The translations under genes were made by a program, and so were the position numbers. A stretch of 13,732 bases of DNA from Actinomycetota bacterium (GTDB lineage Bacteria > Actinomycetota > UBA4738): the NCBI GenBank assembly GCA_013816105.1, contig JACDEY010000010.1, positions 1 to 13,732 of the forward strand, in the 5' to 3' direction. Within the stretch, counting starts at the first letter, position 1, and every line of letters begins with the position of its first letter. Below are positions 1-8,181 of the stretch, piece after piece. The notes under the pieces were generated by a model. It was not told the origin of the DNA. It saw nothing but the letters and a program-made list of their open reading frames with translations, and ran no database searches.

Positions 1-1
1 C

Positions 2-406
2 GTTTGGGGAGCGAACCGCATGCCCCATCGGACGGTGAGGGGGACAGGCCTGGTGCGCCGGGTGCAGGGTTTTCGAAGGTACATCGAGACGGCGGAGGTG
101 GAGGAGGCCCGTTTCGCGGCGCGGGAGAACCTGTTCTTCCGGTACCTTCCATTCGCGATCGTCTTCGGTTGCACGGAGCGGTGGGCGCGAGCCTTTCAGG
201 GACTGGAGGAACAGCCGATCTCGAACGGATGGTACGTCGGCAGTGGATCGTTCACGAGCCACGGGTTCGCGTCTTCGATCGACGACTTCACCGTGACCGC
301 CGCGGGGACCATCGCCTCGACTCCCTCGGGGTCCGGGTCGAGCGGTTTTGGGGGAGGCGGCTCGTCCGGAGGGGGCGGCGGGGGAGGAGGTGGCGGGTCC
401 TGGTGA
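2..406 (+). CDS. DUF2207 family membrane protein, C-terminal fragment (5' end outside window)
   Basis: The reading frame is already open at the window edge, so this is the last 134 residues of a longer protein. It matches what I know of the C-terminal cytoplasmic part of DUF2207 predicted membrane proteins: a T-x-R-G-T / GFRRYIETAE stretch (about residues 10-30), an ARENLFFRYLPFAIVFGCTE segment (about residues 38-57), a W-A-x-A-F helix, then a Ser/Gly tail ending in ten glycines followed by S-W. The transmembrane helices and extracellular domain usual for the family would lie upstream of the window. The internal ATG at position 20 is not the true start, because the homology runs through it. 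The function of the family is unknown. The family call is from memory of the motif pattern. Confidence 0.82.
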   Translation, partial: VWGANRMPHRTVRGTGLVRRVQGFRRYIETAEVEEARFAARENLFFRYLPFAIVFGCTERWARAFQGLEEQPISNGWYVGSGSFTSHGFASSIDDFTVTAAGTIASTPSGSGSSGFGGGGSSGGGGGGGGGGSW

Positions 407-463
407 GCGAATTGAGTGGCAGGCCCGCCGACCGCCGCGGCGACGGATGCGAGAGTGAGTGAC

Positions 464-474
464 GGGGAGGAGGG
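464..474 (+). promoter_or_regulatory. Strong Shine-Dalgarno for the 33-aa Lys-rich ORF
   Basis: A purine run GGGGAGGAGGG contains GGAGG about 8 nt before the ATG at 479. This is among the best ribosome binding sites in the window. It is the main reason to accept the very short downstream ORF as a translated gene. Confidence 0.7.
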
Positions 475-478
475 ACGG

Positions 479-580
479 ATGGCAACCAAGGACAAGGGCG
501 GCAGCAACGTGAAGAAGCAATCGCAGAAGAGCCTCAAGCAGAAGCGCGAGGCGAAGAAGGCGAAGAAGGCCTCCAAGTAG
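479..580 (+). CDS. 33-aa Lys-rich basic microprotein
   Basis: ATG at 479 to TAG at 578-580 encodes 33 residues: a short M-A-T-K-D-K-G-G leader, then an almost purely Lys/Ala/Gln/Ser/Arg stretch ending K-K-A-S-K. About a third of the residues are Lys (13 of 33), there is one acidic residue outside the leader, and no Cys or aromatic. I recall small proteins of the same layout (MATKDKGG start followed by K-K repeats and a K-x-L-K-x-K-R motif) annotated as hypothetical in Actinobacteria. The function is unknown. Nucleic acid or ribosome association would fit the composition but is inference. The strong RBS supports translation. It is followed at once by the glycosidase frame, which is open through this whole ORF in the -1 phase. 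Confidence 0.68.
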   Translation: MATKDKGGSNVKKQSQKSLKQKREAKKAKKASK

Positions 581-645
581 CCGGGATCGGTCCCGCCACT
601 CCGCGCTTCGGCGCGAGCTACTGGCCTTCCTACAGCGGGCTGCGC

Positions 646-2160
646 ATGTGGCAGGACTTCCGGCCGAAGGAGATCGCGCGCGACCTGCGCGGGCTCGGGG
701 AGGCCGGGGTCGAATGGATCCGTGCCTTCCTGCTCTGGCCGGATTTCATGCCTTCGAGGGAAACGGTGGACCGGGCGATGATCTCCCGGCTTCGCGCCTT
801 CCTCGATCTGGTCGAGGACTCCGGCCTGCGTCTTCAGCTCGTGTTGCTGGTCGGGCACATGAGCGGAGAGAATTGGACCCCTCCGTGGCTCCCGGACCCG
901 AGCCGGCTGTACGAGGATCCGGAACTTCTCTGGGCACAGGAGCTGTACGTCGGAACGATCGTCGAAGTGGCTCGGGGCGCCCCCTGCCTCGATGCATACG
1001 GGCTCACGAACGAGATCGATCGCCTGGCCGGCCCCGCGCCGTCCAACGTCGTCTCCCCGTGGGCGGATCGGCTCTACCGGCTGGTGAAAGGGCTCGACCC
1101 GAGCCGCCCCGTGCTCCTCGGTGACGGCGCCTGGTATGTGCTCGGCGAAGACAGCGGCTTCAGCCCCGGGACGCCGCAGGACGTCATCGCCCCGCATCTT
1201 TACCTCTCGGACGAGGATCCCGAGCGGCTGGTCGCCGGCCACGCGCTCGCCGTGGCGACGGCGAAGGCTCTTGCCGGCGGTCGAGAGGTATGGCTGGAGG
1301 AGTTCGGCGCGGCCCACAGCGTCTTCGGCGAGGAGCAGATCGCCGAGTGGGCGGGTCGGGTCGTGGAAGAGGCCCGCCTCGCGGGCGCCGAGCGGATCTG
1401 CTGGTGGTGCGGCCTCGACTTCACCACCGCGGGCGAGCGCCCCTACGTGCACCATGCGTTCGAGCTGAGCTTCGGCCTGCTCCGAGCCGACCGGTCCCAA
1501 CGGCCGGTGGCCCACGCGCTGCGGCGGGCGATGGACCGGCCGGTGCCCGACCTCCCCGAGGCCGGCCTCCTGGTCCCGTCCCACTTCCTGAGGCGATATC
1601 CCTTCGTCGCGGCCGACGACCGGGACCTCACCACGCGGACGCTGCGCAACGCGTATGCGGCTCTGCGGCGTCTGGGATATCGGGTCCGCGTCGTTCTGGA
1701 GGAGCAGGTCGCGCCCGACACGACTCCCTCTCCCCTCGTCGTTCCTTCGACCAGGAAGCTCCTCGCGCCGACGTGGAGCGCGCTCGAGGGGCTTCCCGGC
1801 GAGGTCCTCTACTCATACCTGCACGGCGGCTCCTTCTTCCAGGGGGCCTGGATCTCCGGAGCTCGGAGCTTCTTCGGCGGCGAGCCCCGGAATCGTTACG
1901 CCGTGCCCGAGCCGCCTCCGGCGCGTCTCGTCGCGGGGGAGGAGGCATGGGACCTGCCGGCCGCAGAGGACCCTTTCGTCGGTACGCCACTGCTCATCGA
2001 CCCCCGGGAGGCGGAGGTGCTCGGGACGGACGAGTCCGGCCGTCCGCTCTGGCTCCGGGTCGGCCGCCGAAACCTCCTGCTGTATCCCCTCGAAGCGGTC
2101 GCTCCCACGCCGGAGGCCGTGGCGGCCGTCTACCGGCGGATGCTCCGCCCGGCGACGTAA
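646..2160 (+). CDS. GH5/clan GH-A-like glycoside hydrolase (cellulase/mannanase-type barrel), start uncertain
   Basis: A likely retaining glycosidase with an N-terminal TIM barrel (about residues 1-305 from the ATG at 646) and a C-terminal alpha/beta domain (about 310-504) resembling the amidotransferase-like domain of some beta-galactosidases. Clan GH-A signs are a T-N-E motif with the presumed acid/base Glu123, an H-L-Y motif (His184, Tyr186) and W-L-E-E-F-G with the presumed nucleophile Glu219. No signal peptide is seen, so it may be cytosolic. The frame is open back to 463, and codons 598-645 encode T-P-R-F-G-A-S-Y-W-P-S-Y-S-G-L-R, which looks like the conserved first strand of the barrel. 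The real protein therefore probably starts near 586-598, but no ATG, GTG or TTG exists in frame upstream of 646. The substrate cannot be told. Fumarase follows after 41 nt on the same strand. Confidence 0.75.
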   Translation: MWQDFRPKEIARDLRGLGEAGVEWIRAFLLWPDFMPSRETVDRAMISRLRAFLDLVEDSGLRLQLVLLVGHMSGENWTPPWLPDPSRLYEDPELLWAQELYVGTIVEVARGAPCLDAYGLTNEIDRLAGPAPSNVVSPWADRLYRLVKGLDPSRPVLLGDGAWYVLGEDSGFSPGTPQDVIAPHLYLSDEDPERLVAGHALAVATAKALAGGREVWLEEFGAAHSVFGEEQIAEWAGRVVEEARLAGAERICWWCGLDFTTAGERPYVHHAFELSFGLLRADRSQRPVAHALRRAMDRPVPDLPEAGLLVPSHFLRRYPFVAADDRDLTTRTLRNAYAALRRLGYRVRVVLEEQVAPDTTPSPLVVPSTRKLLAPTWSALEGLPGEVLYSYLHGGSFFQGAWISGARSFFGGEPRNRYAVPEPPPARLVAGEEAWDLPAAEDPFVGTPLLIDPREAEVLGTDESGRPLWLRVGRRNLLLYPLEAVAPTPEAVAAVYRRMLRPAT

Positions 2161-2201
2161 GCTCGATTGGCGAGAGAGTGCTCGAACGTACTGGAGAGCG
2201 C

Positions 2202-3622
<1,421 letters not shown>

Positions 3623-3626
<4 letters not shown>

Positions 3627-3639
3627 ACGCGGAGTTCAG
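3623..3639. terminator. Possible bidirectional terminator between fumC and the MOSC gene
   Basis: A perfect 6-bp inverted repeat CTGAAC / GTTCAG with a 5-nt loop spans both stop codons of the convergent genes. On the + strand it is followed by TTTCCC, a weak T-tract. The stem is short, so this is a tentative call. Confidence 0.3.
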
Positions 3640-4406
3640 TTTCCCTCCGGGACCACTGGGTCGCCCACTCCGATCGTTCCGGGCTCCAGCACTTCGGCGT
3701 AGACGCCGAACAGGATGCCCTTCCCCCGCACCCCCCGATAAGCCTTGATGGCTTTCAGCGTATCGAGGTCCTTGTGTCCCGTTGAAGGGCTCTGGGTCGT
3801 GATCACGCACCTGCCGACGAAGCCCACCACCTTCACCAGGGTTTCACCGAGGCGGACCGCCGTGCCGTTCCAGTGGTCCTCCTCGTGGGGCTCGCACCCT
3901 GCCACCTCCGCCAGCATTCGAAAACGCCTGGAGTCGAGCGCCTCCGGTCGGCCCGAGCGACGAGCCAGCTCCTCCGCGGACGCGGTGGAGAAGAGCGAGA
4001 CGGGGGCATCGTCGTTACCGTCGCCGTGGGCTTCCACTCGGACGAGGCGAAGCGGCCGGCCGACGTAGGACGAGAACGCCTCGGCCCACGGCCCCTCCAT
4101 CATCCGCCCGGGCACCGCGCGGCCGAAGAAGTCCGAGGTCACGCCTCGTCCCAGTCGGCTGGCATCACCCTCGACGATCGCTCCGTCTGGGAATCGAAGC
4201 CTCAACCGCTCCGATGGGGCGTCGTACTCGGGCACGATGGCGACGACGGGCCCGTGCTTCGCCGCCGTGAACAGGGTTCCGTCGGGCTCGGCGAGGTAGA
4301 AGCGGCGGTTCTCGGGCACGCCCGATCGCTCCAGCCGGACGCGGTCGGGATGGAGGAGCCGAAGCGACTTCACGGGCGCGACGGACAGTCGAGCGACGGT
4401 GCGCAT
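3636..4406 (-). CDS. MOSC domain-containing protein with N-terminal MOSC_N beta-barrel
   Basis: A 256-residue protein with a beta-barrel N-terminal domain (about residues 1-100, opening V-A-P-V-K-S-L) and a MOSC domain (about 115-256). MOSC proteins handle a sulfur on the molybdenum cofactor or an activated sulfane sulfur; relatives include the Moco sulfurase C-terminus, YcbX and mARC. Cys200 sits in G-R-C-V-I-T-T-Q, the conserved Cys context of the family, and F-G-V-Y-A-E-V-L-E-P-G-T-I-G-V-G-D closes the domain. I prefer the ATG at 4406 because GGAG lies 6 nt upstream; a TTG at 4418 would add four residues but has no RBS. No ferredoxin-like C-terminal domain is present, unlike YcbX. The substrate is not determinable. 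It is convergent with fumC (9-bp gap) and divergent from the PEGA gene. Confidence 0.88.
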   Translation of the reverse strand: MRTVARLSVAPVKSLRLLHPDRVRLERSGVPENRRFYLAEPDGTLFTAAKHGPVVAIVPEYDAPSERLRLRFPDGAIVEGDASRLGRGVTSDFFGRAVPGRMMEGPWAEAFSSYVGRPLRLVRVEAHGDGNDDAPVSLFSTASAEELARRSGRPEALDSRRFRMLAEVAGCEPHEEDHWNGTAVRLGETLVKVVGFVGRCVITTQSPSTGHKDLDTLKAIKAYRGVRGKGILFGVYAEVLEPGTIGVGDPVVPEGN

Positions 4407-4423
4407 ATCGGGCTCCAAGCTAC

Positions 4424-4452
4424 TTGACAGGGCGGTCCTGAGGAGGCTTGCT
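4424..4452 (+). promoter_or_regulatory. Candidate promoter for the PEGA/beta-propeller gene
   Basis: A perfect TTGACA at 4424-4429 lies between the divergent MOSC and PEGA genes. At 17-nt spacing the -10 position reads CTTGCT (4447-4452), a poor match to TATAAT. If used, transcription would start near 4460, which favours the ATG at 4465 or a later start over the GTG at 4399. Confidence 0.35.
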
Positions 4453-4464
4453 ACCCAAAGACCG

Positions 4465-5958
4465 ATGGAGCAGGACTTGGACGTGGTCGCCCTTCCCCCG
4501 GCCAGAGTTGAACGCCTCGGCGTGCGATCCCGGCACTTCAGGAGGTGGGTGGCCCTGGGGTTTCTGGCCGCCCAGCTCCTCGTGGTAGGTATCGGAGGCC
4601 TCCTGCGGGCGGCCGGGTCCGACGCAGTTGGCCTCGTCCAGAACGGCGATGCCCCGGGCCACGAAGCCGCGGGGATCGGGACCGCACGGGGCGCGCCGGC
4701 GGGAGCCCAACCCGGGGCGGGCGCCCTCGGCGCCGGCGAGGCCGGGCCTCACCATCTGCGGATCCTCTCCACGCCGGAGGGTGCCTCCGTTCGGATCGAG
4801 GGGCCCGATGGTTCCACCAGGAGGGGCCGGACCCCGTTCGATGGCGAGGTCGCCTCCGGAGACGTCACCGTCTCGCTCACCCTCGCCGGGCACAACCCTC
4901 TCACCGAGACGTTCGGGCTCGACCGGGACCGGACCATCCAGCTTTGGCTCGACCCCGAGGGCCTGCTTCATCACCAGATGGGCGCCTTCGACACGGGCGT
5001 CCAGCCGAAGCAGGTCGCTTTCTCACCCGATGGAACGGAGCTCTGGGTAACGCCATTGGGAGAACCTGGGATCGAGGTCTACGACGCCGCCACCTTCCGG
5101 CCCCTCGGCGAGATCGAGACGGGTGAGTTCGGGTCCGTGGAGGTGATCTTCACGCGGGACGGCTCGACCGCGTACGTGAGCCAGATGCAGACCGCATCGG
5201 TCTTCGAGATAGATGTCGCCACCCGAACGGTTCGCCGCCAGCTGTACACGATGAGCGCCTGGAGCAAGATCATGGCGCTCTCACCCGATGAGCGGACCCT
5301 CTACGTGGCCAACTGGTCGGGCGACAACGTCACCGAGTTCGACCTCGGAACGGGACGGGTTCGCCGCCAGATTCCCTGCGTGGACACGCCCCGCGGCCTC
5401 TTCGTGGCCGAAGACGGGGAGCGACTGTTCGTGGCGGGCTACGGCGACGGCGAGTTGCAGCGCATCGACCTGCACGACGGAGACTCCGAGACCCTGCTTC
5501 GAACCGGAGGCGCACTTCGGCACCTCGTGGCCGATCCGGAGGCCGGTCTCCTCTATGCCGACGACATGGCGACCGACGAGGTGTTCGTGGTGGACCTTGC
5601 CACGGAGGTGACACGAAAACTCGCCGACACGGGTTCCACGCCGAACACGATCGATCTGACGCCCGACGGCAGGGTGCTGTACGTCTCGAACCGGGGTGCG
5701 AACGGCCCGGACCTGGCCGTCCCCGGACCGGAGTGGGGGTCCGTCCTGGCGATCGACACCGCGTCCGGCGAGGTCCTGGACGCGATAGTGGCGGGGAACC
5801 GGACCACAGGTCTGGATGTCTCGCCGGACGGCTCGTTCCTCGCCTACACCGACTTCCTGGACAACCGCGTCAGCGTCTTCGCGATCCCGGAGTACGCGAC
5901 GGTCGCGAATGGCGGCGGCGGGCGGGCGGACCAGTACGTCCACGAGATCGTCAAGTAG
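4465..5958 (+). CDS. Membrane-anchored PEGA domain plus YVTN-type seven-bladed beta-propeller protein
   Basis: About 497 residues. In order: a short basic cytoplasmic segment; one hydrophobic helix (about residues 28-48) acting as anchor or uncleaved signal; a Gly/Ala-rich linker (about 50-95); a PEGA domain (about 97-164, with L-R-I-L-S-T-P-E-G-A-S-V and L-T-L-A-G-H-N-P); and a beta-propeller (about 170-480) in which I count seven repeats of the type S-P-D-G-x-x-L-Y-V-x-N followed by a V-x-x-x-D-x-x-T strand. The propeller should therefore be outside the membrane. Both modules usually bind proteins or surface ligands; no enzymatic motif is seen. The start is uncertain: GTG 4399, ATG 4465, GTG 4483 and a later GTG are in frame. 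An AGGAGG at 4441-4446 is too far (18 nt) from ATG 4465 to be a normal RBS. It is convergent with the PPOX gene, 32-bp gap. Confidence 0.82.
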   Translation: MEQDLDVVALPPARVERLGVRSRHFRRWVALGFLAAQLLVVGIGGLLRAAGSDAVGLVQNGDAPGHEAAGIGTARGAPAGAQPGAGALGAGEAGPHHLRILSTPEGASVRIEGPDGSTRRGRTPFDGEVASGDVTVSLTLAGHNPLTETFGLDRDRTIQLWLDPEGLLHHQMGAFDTGVQPKQVAFSPDGTELWVTPLGEPGIEVYDAATFRPLGEIETGEFGSVEVIFTRDGSTAYVSQMQTASVFEIDVATRTVRRQLYTMSAWSKIMALSPDERTLYVANWSGDNVTEFDLGTGRVRRQIPCVDTPRGLFVAEDGERLFVAGYGDGELQRIDLHDGDSETLLRTGGALRHLVADPEAGLLYADDMATDEVFVVDLATEVTRKLADTGSTPNTIDLTPDGRVLYVSNRGANGPDLAVPGPEWGSVLAIDTASGEVLDAIVAGNRTTGLDVSPDGSFLAYTDFLDNRVSVFAIPEYATVANGGGGRADQYVHEIVK

Positions 5959-5990
5959 GTCGACGAGGGGATCGGGGCGCCGAAAGAGCT

Positions 5991-6662
5991 TCAGGAGCTC
6001 GAGCCGCGGCCGGCCCGCGCCACGTTCGCGGGTAGGGCGATCTCCGGGGCGAGCGCCGGATCCGGGCGCGGGGCCAGGTACTGCATGCGGACTGGGACCT
6101 CGCCCGCCCACACGGGGAGCGCAAGGTCCTCGGGGTCGTCCTTCGGTGCCCCGACGCGGATCTTCGCCGAGGCCTCCTCGAGGGAGAGCGAGAGGACGCT
6201 GGTCGCCTTCATCTCCTTTGCCGTGGGCTGCCGGGCCTGCGCCCAACGACCGGGCATAACGTGCTCGACGATCGCTCGAAGAGCCACCCTCTTTTGCTCG
6301 GCGTCCTCCACCGGATGCGCCGTGCCGAGAACGACGACCGATCGATAGTTCATCGAGTGATTGAAGACCGACCGCGCGAGGACCAGGCCGTCCAGGATGG
6401 TCACAGTCACGCACACCGGTATCCGCGCACCGAGGGCTCGAAGCATCCGGCTCGCCGTCGAGCCGTGCACGTACAGCCGGTCCTCCGATCGCGCGTGGAT
6501 GGTGGGAATGACGAATGGCTGTCCGCCGACCGCGAAGCCGACGTGGCAGAAGAGCGCCTCGTCCAGGATCCGGTGGATGATCTCTTGGTCGCGGCTTCCG
6601 CGCTCCGGATGTCGCCGGACCGTCACTCTCGACCGCTGATCTAGTCCCGGTTCGCTGGGCAC
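5991..6662 (-). CDS. Pyridoxamine 5'-phosphate oxidase-family FMN-binding protein
   Basis: A 223-residue split-barrel flavin-binding protein resembling the Pyridox_ox_2 group. Characteristic segments are R-I-L-D-E-A-L-F-C-H-V-G-F near the N-terminus, P-F-V-I-P-T-I-H-A-R followed by L-Y-V-H-G-S-T-A-S-R-M-L-R, V-C-V-T-V-T-I-L-D-G-L-V-L-A-R-S, H-S-M-N-Y-R-S-V-V-V-L-G, and a late L-P-V-W-A-G-E-V-P block. The family binds FMN and is often of unknown substrate; canonical PNP/PMP oxidase activity should not be assumed. The GTG start at 6662 has GGAGG 4 nt upstream. It is divergent from a MocR regulator across only 39 bp, a pairing I know from other actinobacteria, which suggests that MocR regulates this gene in response to PLP status. 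Confidence 0.88.
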   Translation of the reverse strand: MPSEPGLDQRSRVTVRRHPERGSRDQEIIHRILDEALFCHVGFAVGGQPFVIPTIHARSEDRLYVHGSTASRMLRALGARIPVCVTVTILDGLVLARSVFNHSMNYRSVVVLGTAHPVEDAEQKRVALRAIVEHVMPGRWAQARQPTAKEMKATSVLSLSLEEASAKIRVGAPKDDPEDLALPVWAGEVPVRMQYLAPRPDPALAPEIALPANVARAGRGSSS

Positions 6663-6701
6663 GGACCCTCCGAGCTAATGTAATGATACGATTACTCAAT
6701 C
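6663..6701. promoter_or_regulatory. Divergent control region with overlapping -10 boxes and an inverted repeat
   Basis: This A/T-rich island separates the PPOX and MocR genes. On the + strand TACGAT (6687-6692) is 9 nt before the MocR GTG, consistent with a leaderless transcript. On the - strand TATCAT (6688 to 6683) is a 5/6 match to TATAAT, upstream of the PPOX SD. The two -10 boxes overlap. A perfect inverted repeat GTAAT-6 nt-ATTAC (6680-6695) covers both, and TAATG is repeated in tandem (6676-6685). ATACGAT recurs at 6686-6692 and 6715-6721. One bound MocR dimer could therefore control both genes; this is inference. No convincing -35 boxes were seen. Confidence 0.55.
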
Positions 6702-8024
6702 GTGCCAACACAGTATACGATCGGTGGCAGCGGGGCGGCCTCCATCGCGGCGTCCGTCGAGTTCGGCATCAGGCGGGGACGGCTGCTCGCGGGCGCACGA
6801 CTGCCCCCGGTGCGCCGGCTCGCCCGGGACCTCCGCGTCAGCCCGGGCACGGTTGCCTCCGCGTACCGCGTCCTTCGCGACCGAGGCCTGATCCACGCCC
6901 GTGTCGGTTCGGGCACCACCATCAGCGCTCGGCCGCCGCTCGCCGCCACGGCGGCCCATCACGTCCCGACGGGGGTGCGCGATCTGTCGAACGGCAACCC
7001 CGACCCATCGTTGCTGCCCCCCCTGGCCGGGGCTGTCGGCCTGCTCGACACCAGTCACCACCTGTACGACGAGCCCGCCAGCCTCGGGGACCTTCTCGAT
7101 GTGGCTCGCCGGGACTTTCGCGGCGACGGGGTTCCGGCCGAGTCCGTCACCGTCGTCAGCGGTGCCCTCGATGGCGTGGAACGGGTTCTCCAGGCTCATC
7201 TGCGGCTCGGTGACCGAGTCGCGGTGGAGGATCCGGCCTATGCGTCCGTCCTCGACCTGCTGGCGGCGTTGGGCCTTTCGCCCGTCCCCGTTGGCGTCGA
7301 CGACCTGGGCGCCCTGCCGGGCGACCTCCACGCCGCCCTTCGCGAGGGCGCGGCGGCTGTCCTCCTCACGCCGAGATCCCAGAATCCGTTCGGGGCCGCC
7401 TTCGACGAGGGACGGGCCCGCGAGCTTCGATCCGTCCTCAGGCGGTATCCCGAAGCGCTCCTCATCGAAGACGACCACGCCGGACCGGTCTCCGGAGTGG
7501 AGCACCTGACCCTTGTGGCCCGTGAGCGGGCGCGCTGGGCGGTGGTCCGCTCGGTCGCGAAGTCGCTCGGTCCGGACCTGCGTGTGGCTCTCCTGGCAGG
7601 CGACGCGACGACGGTGGATCGGGTGGCCGGTCGCCGGCTGCTGGGGCAGGGGTGGGTCAGCCGGCTCCTGCAGCAGGTCGTCTTGGCGCTCTGGGCGGAC
7701 TCGAGCGTCGATCGCTTGCTCGAGACGGCCGCCCGAACGTACGCGCATCGCCGGTGCTCGCTCGTGGACGCCCTCGTCCGTCGTGAGATAGCCGCGCACG
7801 GGCGCTCGGGCATGAACGTCTGGGTTCCGGTGCCCGAGGAGGCGGGGGTCATGCACGCGTTGCTGGACGTCGGCTGGGCCGTTCGCGCCGGCGAGCCATT
7901 CCGTCTGCGGTCCTCACCGGCCATCCGCGTGACTATCTCCACCCTGTTACCCGAGGAAGCGGAGCGTTTCGCGGACGCCCTCGCGGGGGCGCTCCGGCCG
8001 CAGGATCGCGGCCGCCCGGCCTGA
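6702..8024 (+). CDS. MocR-type transcriptional regulator (GntR winged helix fused to PLP aminotransferase fold)
   Basis: 440 residues. The N-terminal winged helix-turn-helix (about 8-75) shows L-P-P-V-R-R-L-A-R-D-L-x-V-S-P-G-T-V-A-S-A-Y-R-x-L. The rest is a fold-type I aminotransferase-like domain with T-P-R-S-Q-N-P-F-G, I-E-D-D-H-A-G-P-V-S-G and the presumed PLP Schiff-base Lys287 in S-V-A-K-S-L-G-P-D. Proteins of this design (MocR/GabR, PtsJ, PdxR) sense PLP or PLP-amino acid adducts and control B6 or amine metabolism. The His in E-D-D-H replaces the Tyr usual in GabR but occurs in PtsJ-like actinobacterial members. GTG 6702 is chosen because the homology begins there, a -10-like TACGAT is 9 nt upstream and no SD exists. 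The divergent PPOX-family gene is its probable target. Confidence 0.9.
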   Translation: MPTQYTIGGSGAASIAASVEFGIRRGRLLAGARLPPVRRLARDLRVSPGTVASAYRVLRDRGLIHARVGSGTTISARPPLAATAAHHVPTGVRDLSNGNPDPSLLPPLAGAVGLLDTSHHLYDEPASLGDLLDVARRDFRGDGVPAESVTVVSGALDGVERVLQAHLRLGDRVAVEDPAYASVLDLLAALGLSPVPVGVDDLGALPGDLHAALREGAAAVLLTPRSQNPFGAAFDEGRARELRSVLRRYPEALLIEDDHAGPVSGVEHLTLVARERARWAVVRSVAKSLGPDLRVALLAGDATTVDRVAGRRLLGQGWVSRLLQQVVLALWADSSVDRLLETAARTYAHRRCSLVDALVRREIAAHGRSGMNVWVPVPEEAGVMHALLDVGWAVRAGEPFRLRSSPAIRVTISTLLPEEAERFADALAGALRPQDRGRPA

Positions 8025-8168
8025 CCTCGGGCGAGGGAACCATCTCTCCCCGGTAGGCGTCCCAGTGGACACCGCTTCCCCGGGGTCCGTGCCGGAATCG
8101 TTACGCGGCGGCGGACGCGGGGTTTCTCCGCGGGGGCACGCTCGTGAGACACGACAGTCCAGATGCAC

Positions 8169-8174
8169 GGGAGG
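8169..8174 (+). promoter_or_regulatory. Shine-Dalgarno that sets the L,D-transpeptidase start
   Basis: GGGAGG lies 7 nt before the ATG at 8182. The frame is open further up to a GTG at 8065, but that start has no RBS and would put about 39 non-hydrophobic residues ahead of the membrane segment. Confidence 0.65.
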
Positions 8175-8181
8175 GAGCGGG

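Noticed and set aside
196..1584. 462-codon open frame on the - strand across the DUF2207 end, the Lys-rich ORF and the glycosidase
   Set aside because: The translation is of low complexity (Pro runs opposite the Gly tail, His/Arg/Pro elsewhere) and would overlap three supported + strand genes.
1290..2201. Long upstream extension of the fumarase frame inside the glycosidase gene
   Set aside because: This stretch is Arg/Gly/Pro-rich and without fumarase homology; the RBS-supported ATG at 2202 fits the family length.
5986..6000. Inverted repeat GAGCT-5 nt-AGCTC at the PEGA / PPOX convergent ends as a terminator
   Set aside because: The stem is only 5 bp, it has no T-tract on either strand, and it lies partly in the PPOX coding end.
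6696..7856. 386-codon open frame on the - strand opposite the MocR gene
   Set aside because: The MocR domains are clear on the + strand and the shadow shows no motif.
8025..8181. Terminator or riboswitch in the 157-bp region between the MocR and transpeptidase genes
   Set aside because: Only a 5-bp CGCGG/CCGCG stem near 8116-8135 was found, without a T-tract or a known aptamer pattern. I see nothing else there beyond the RBS.
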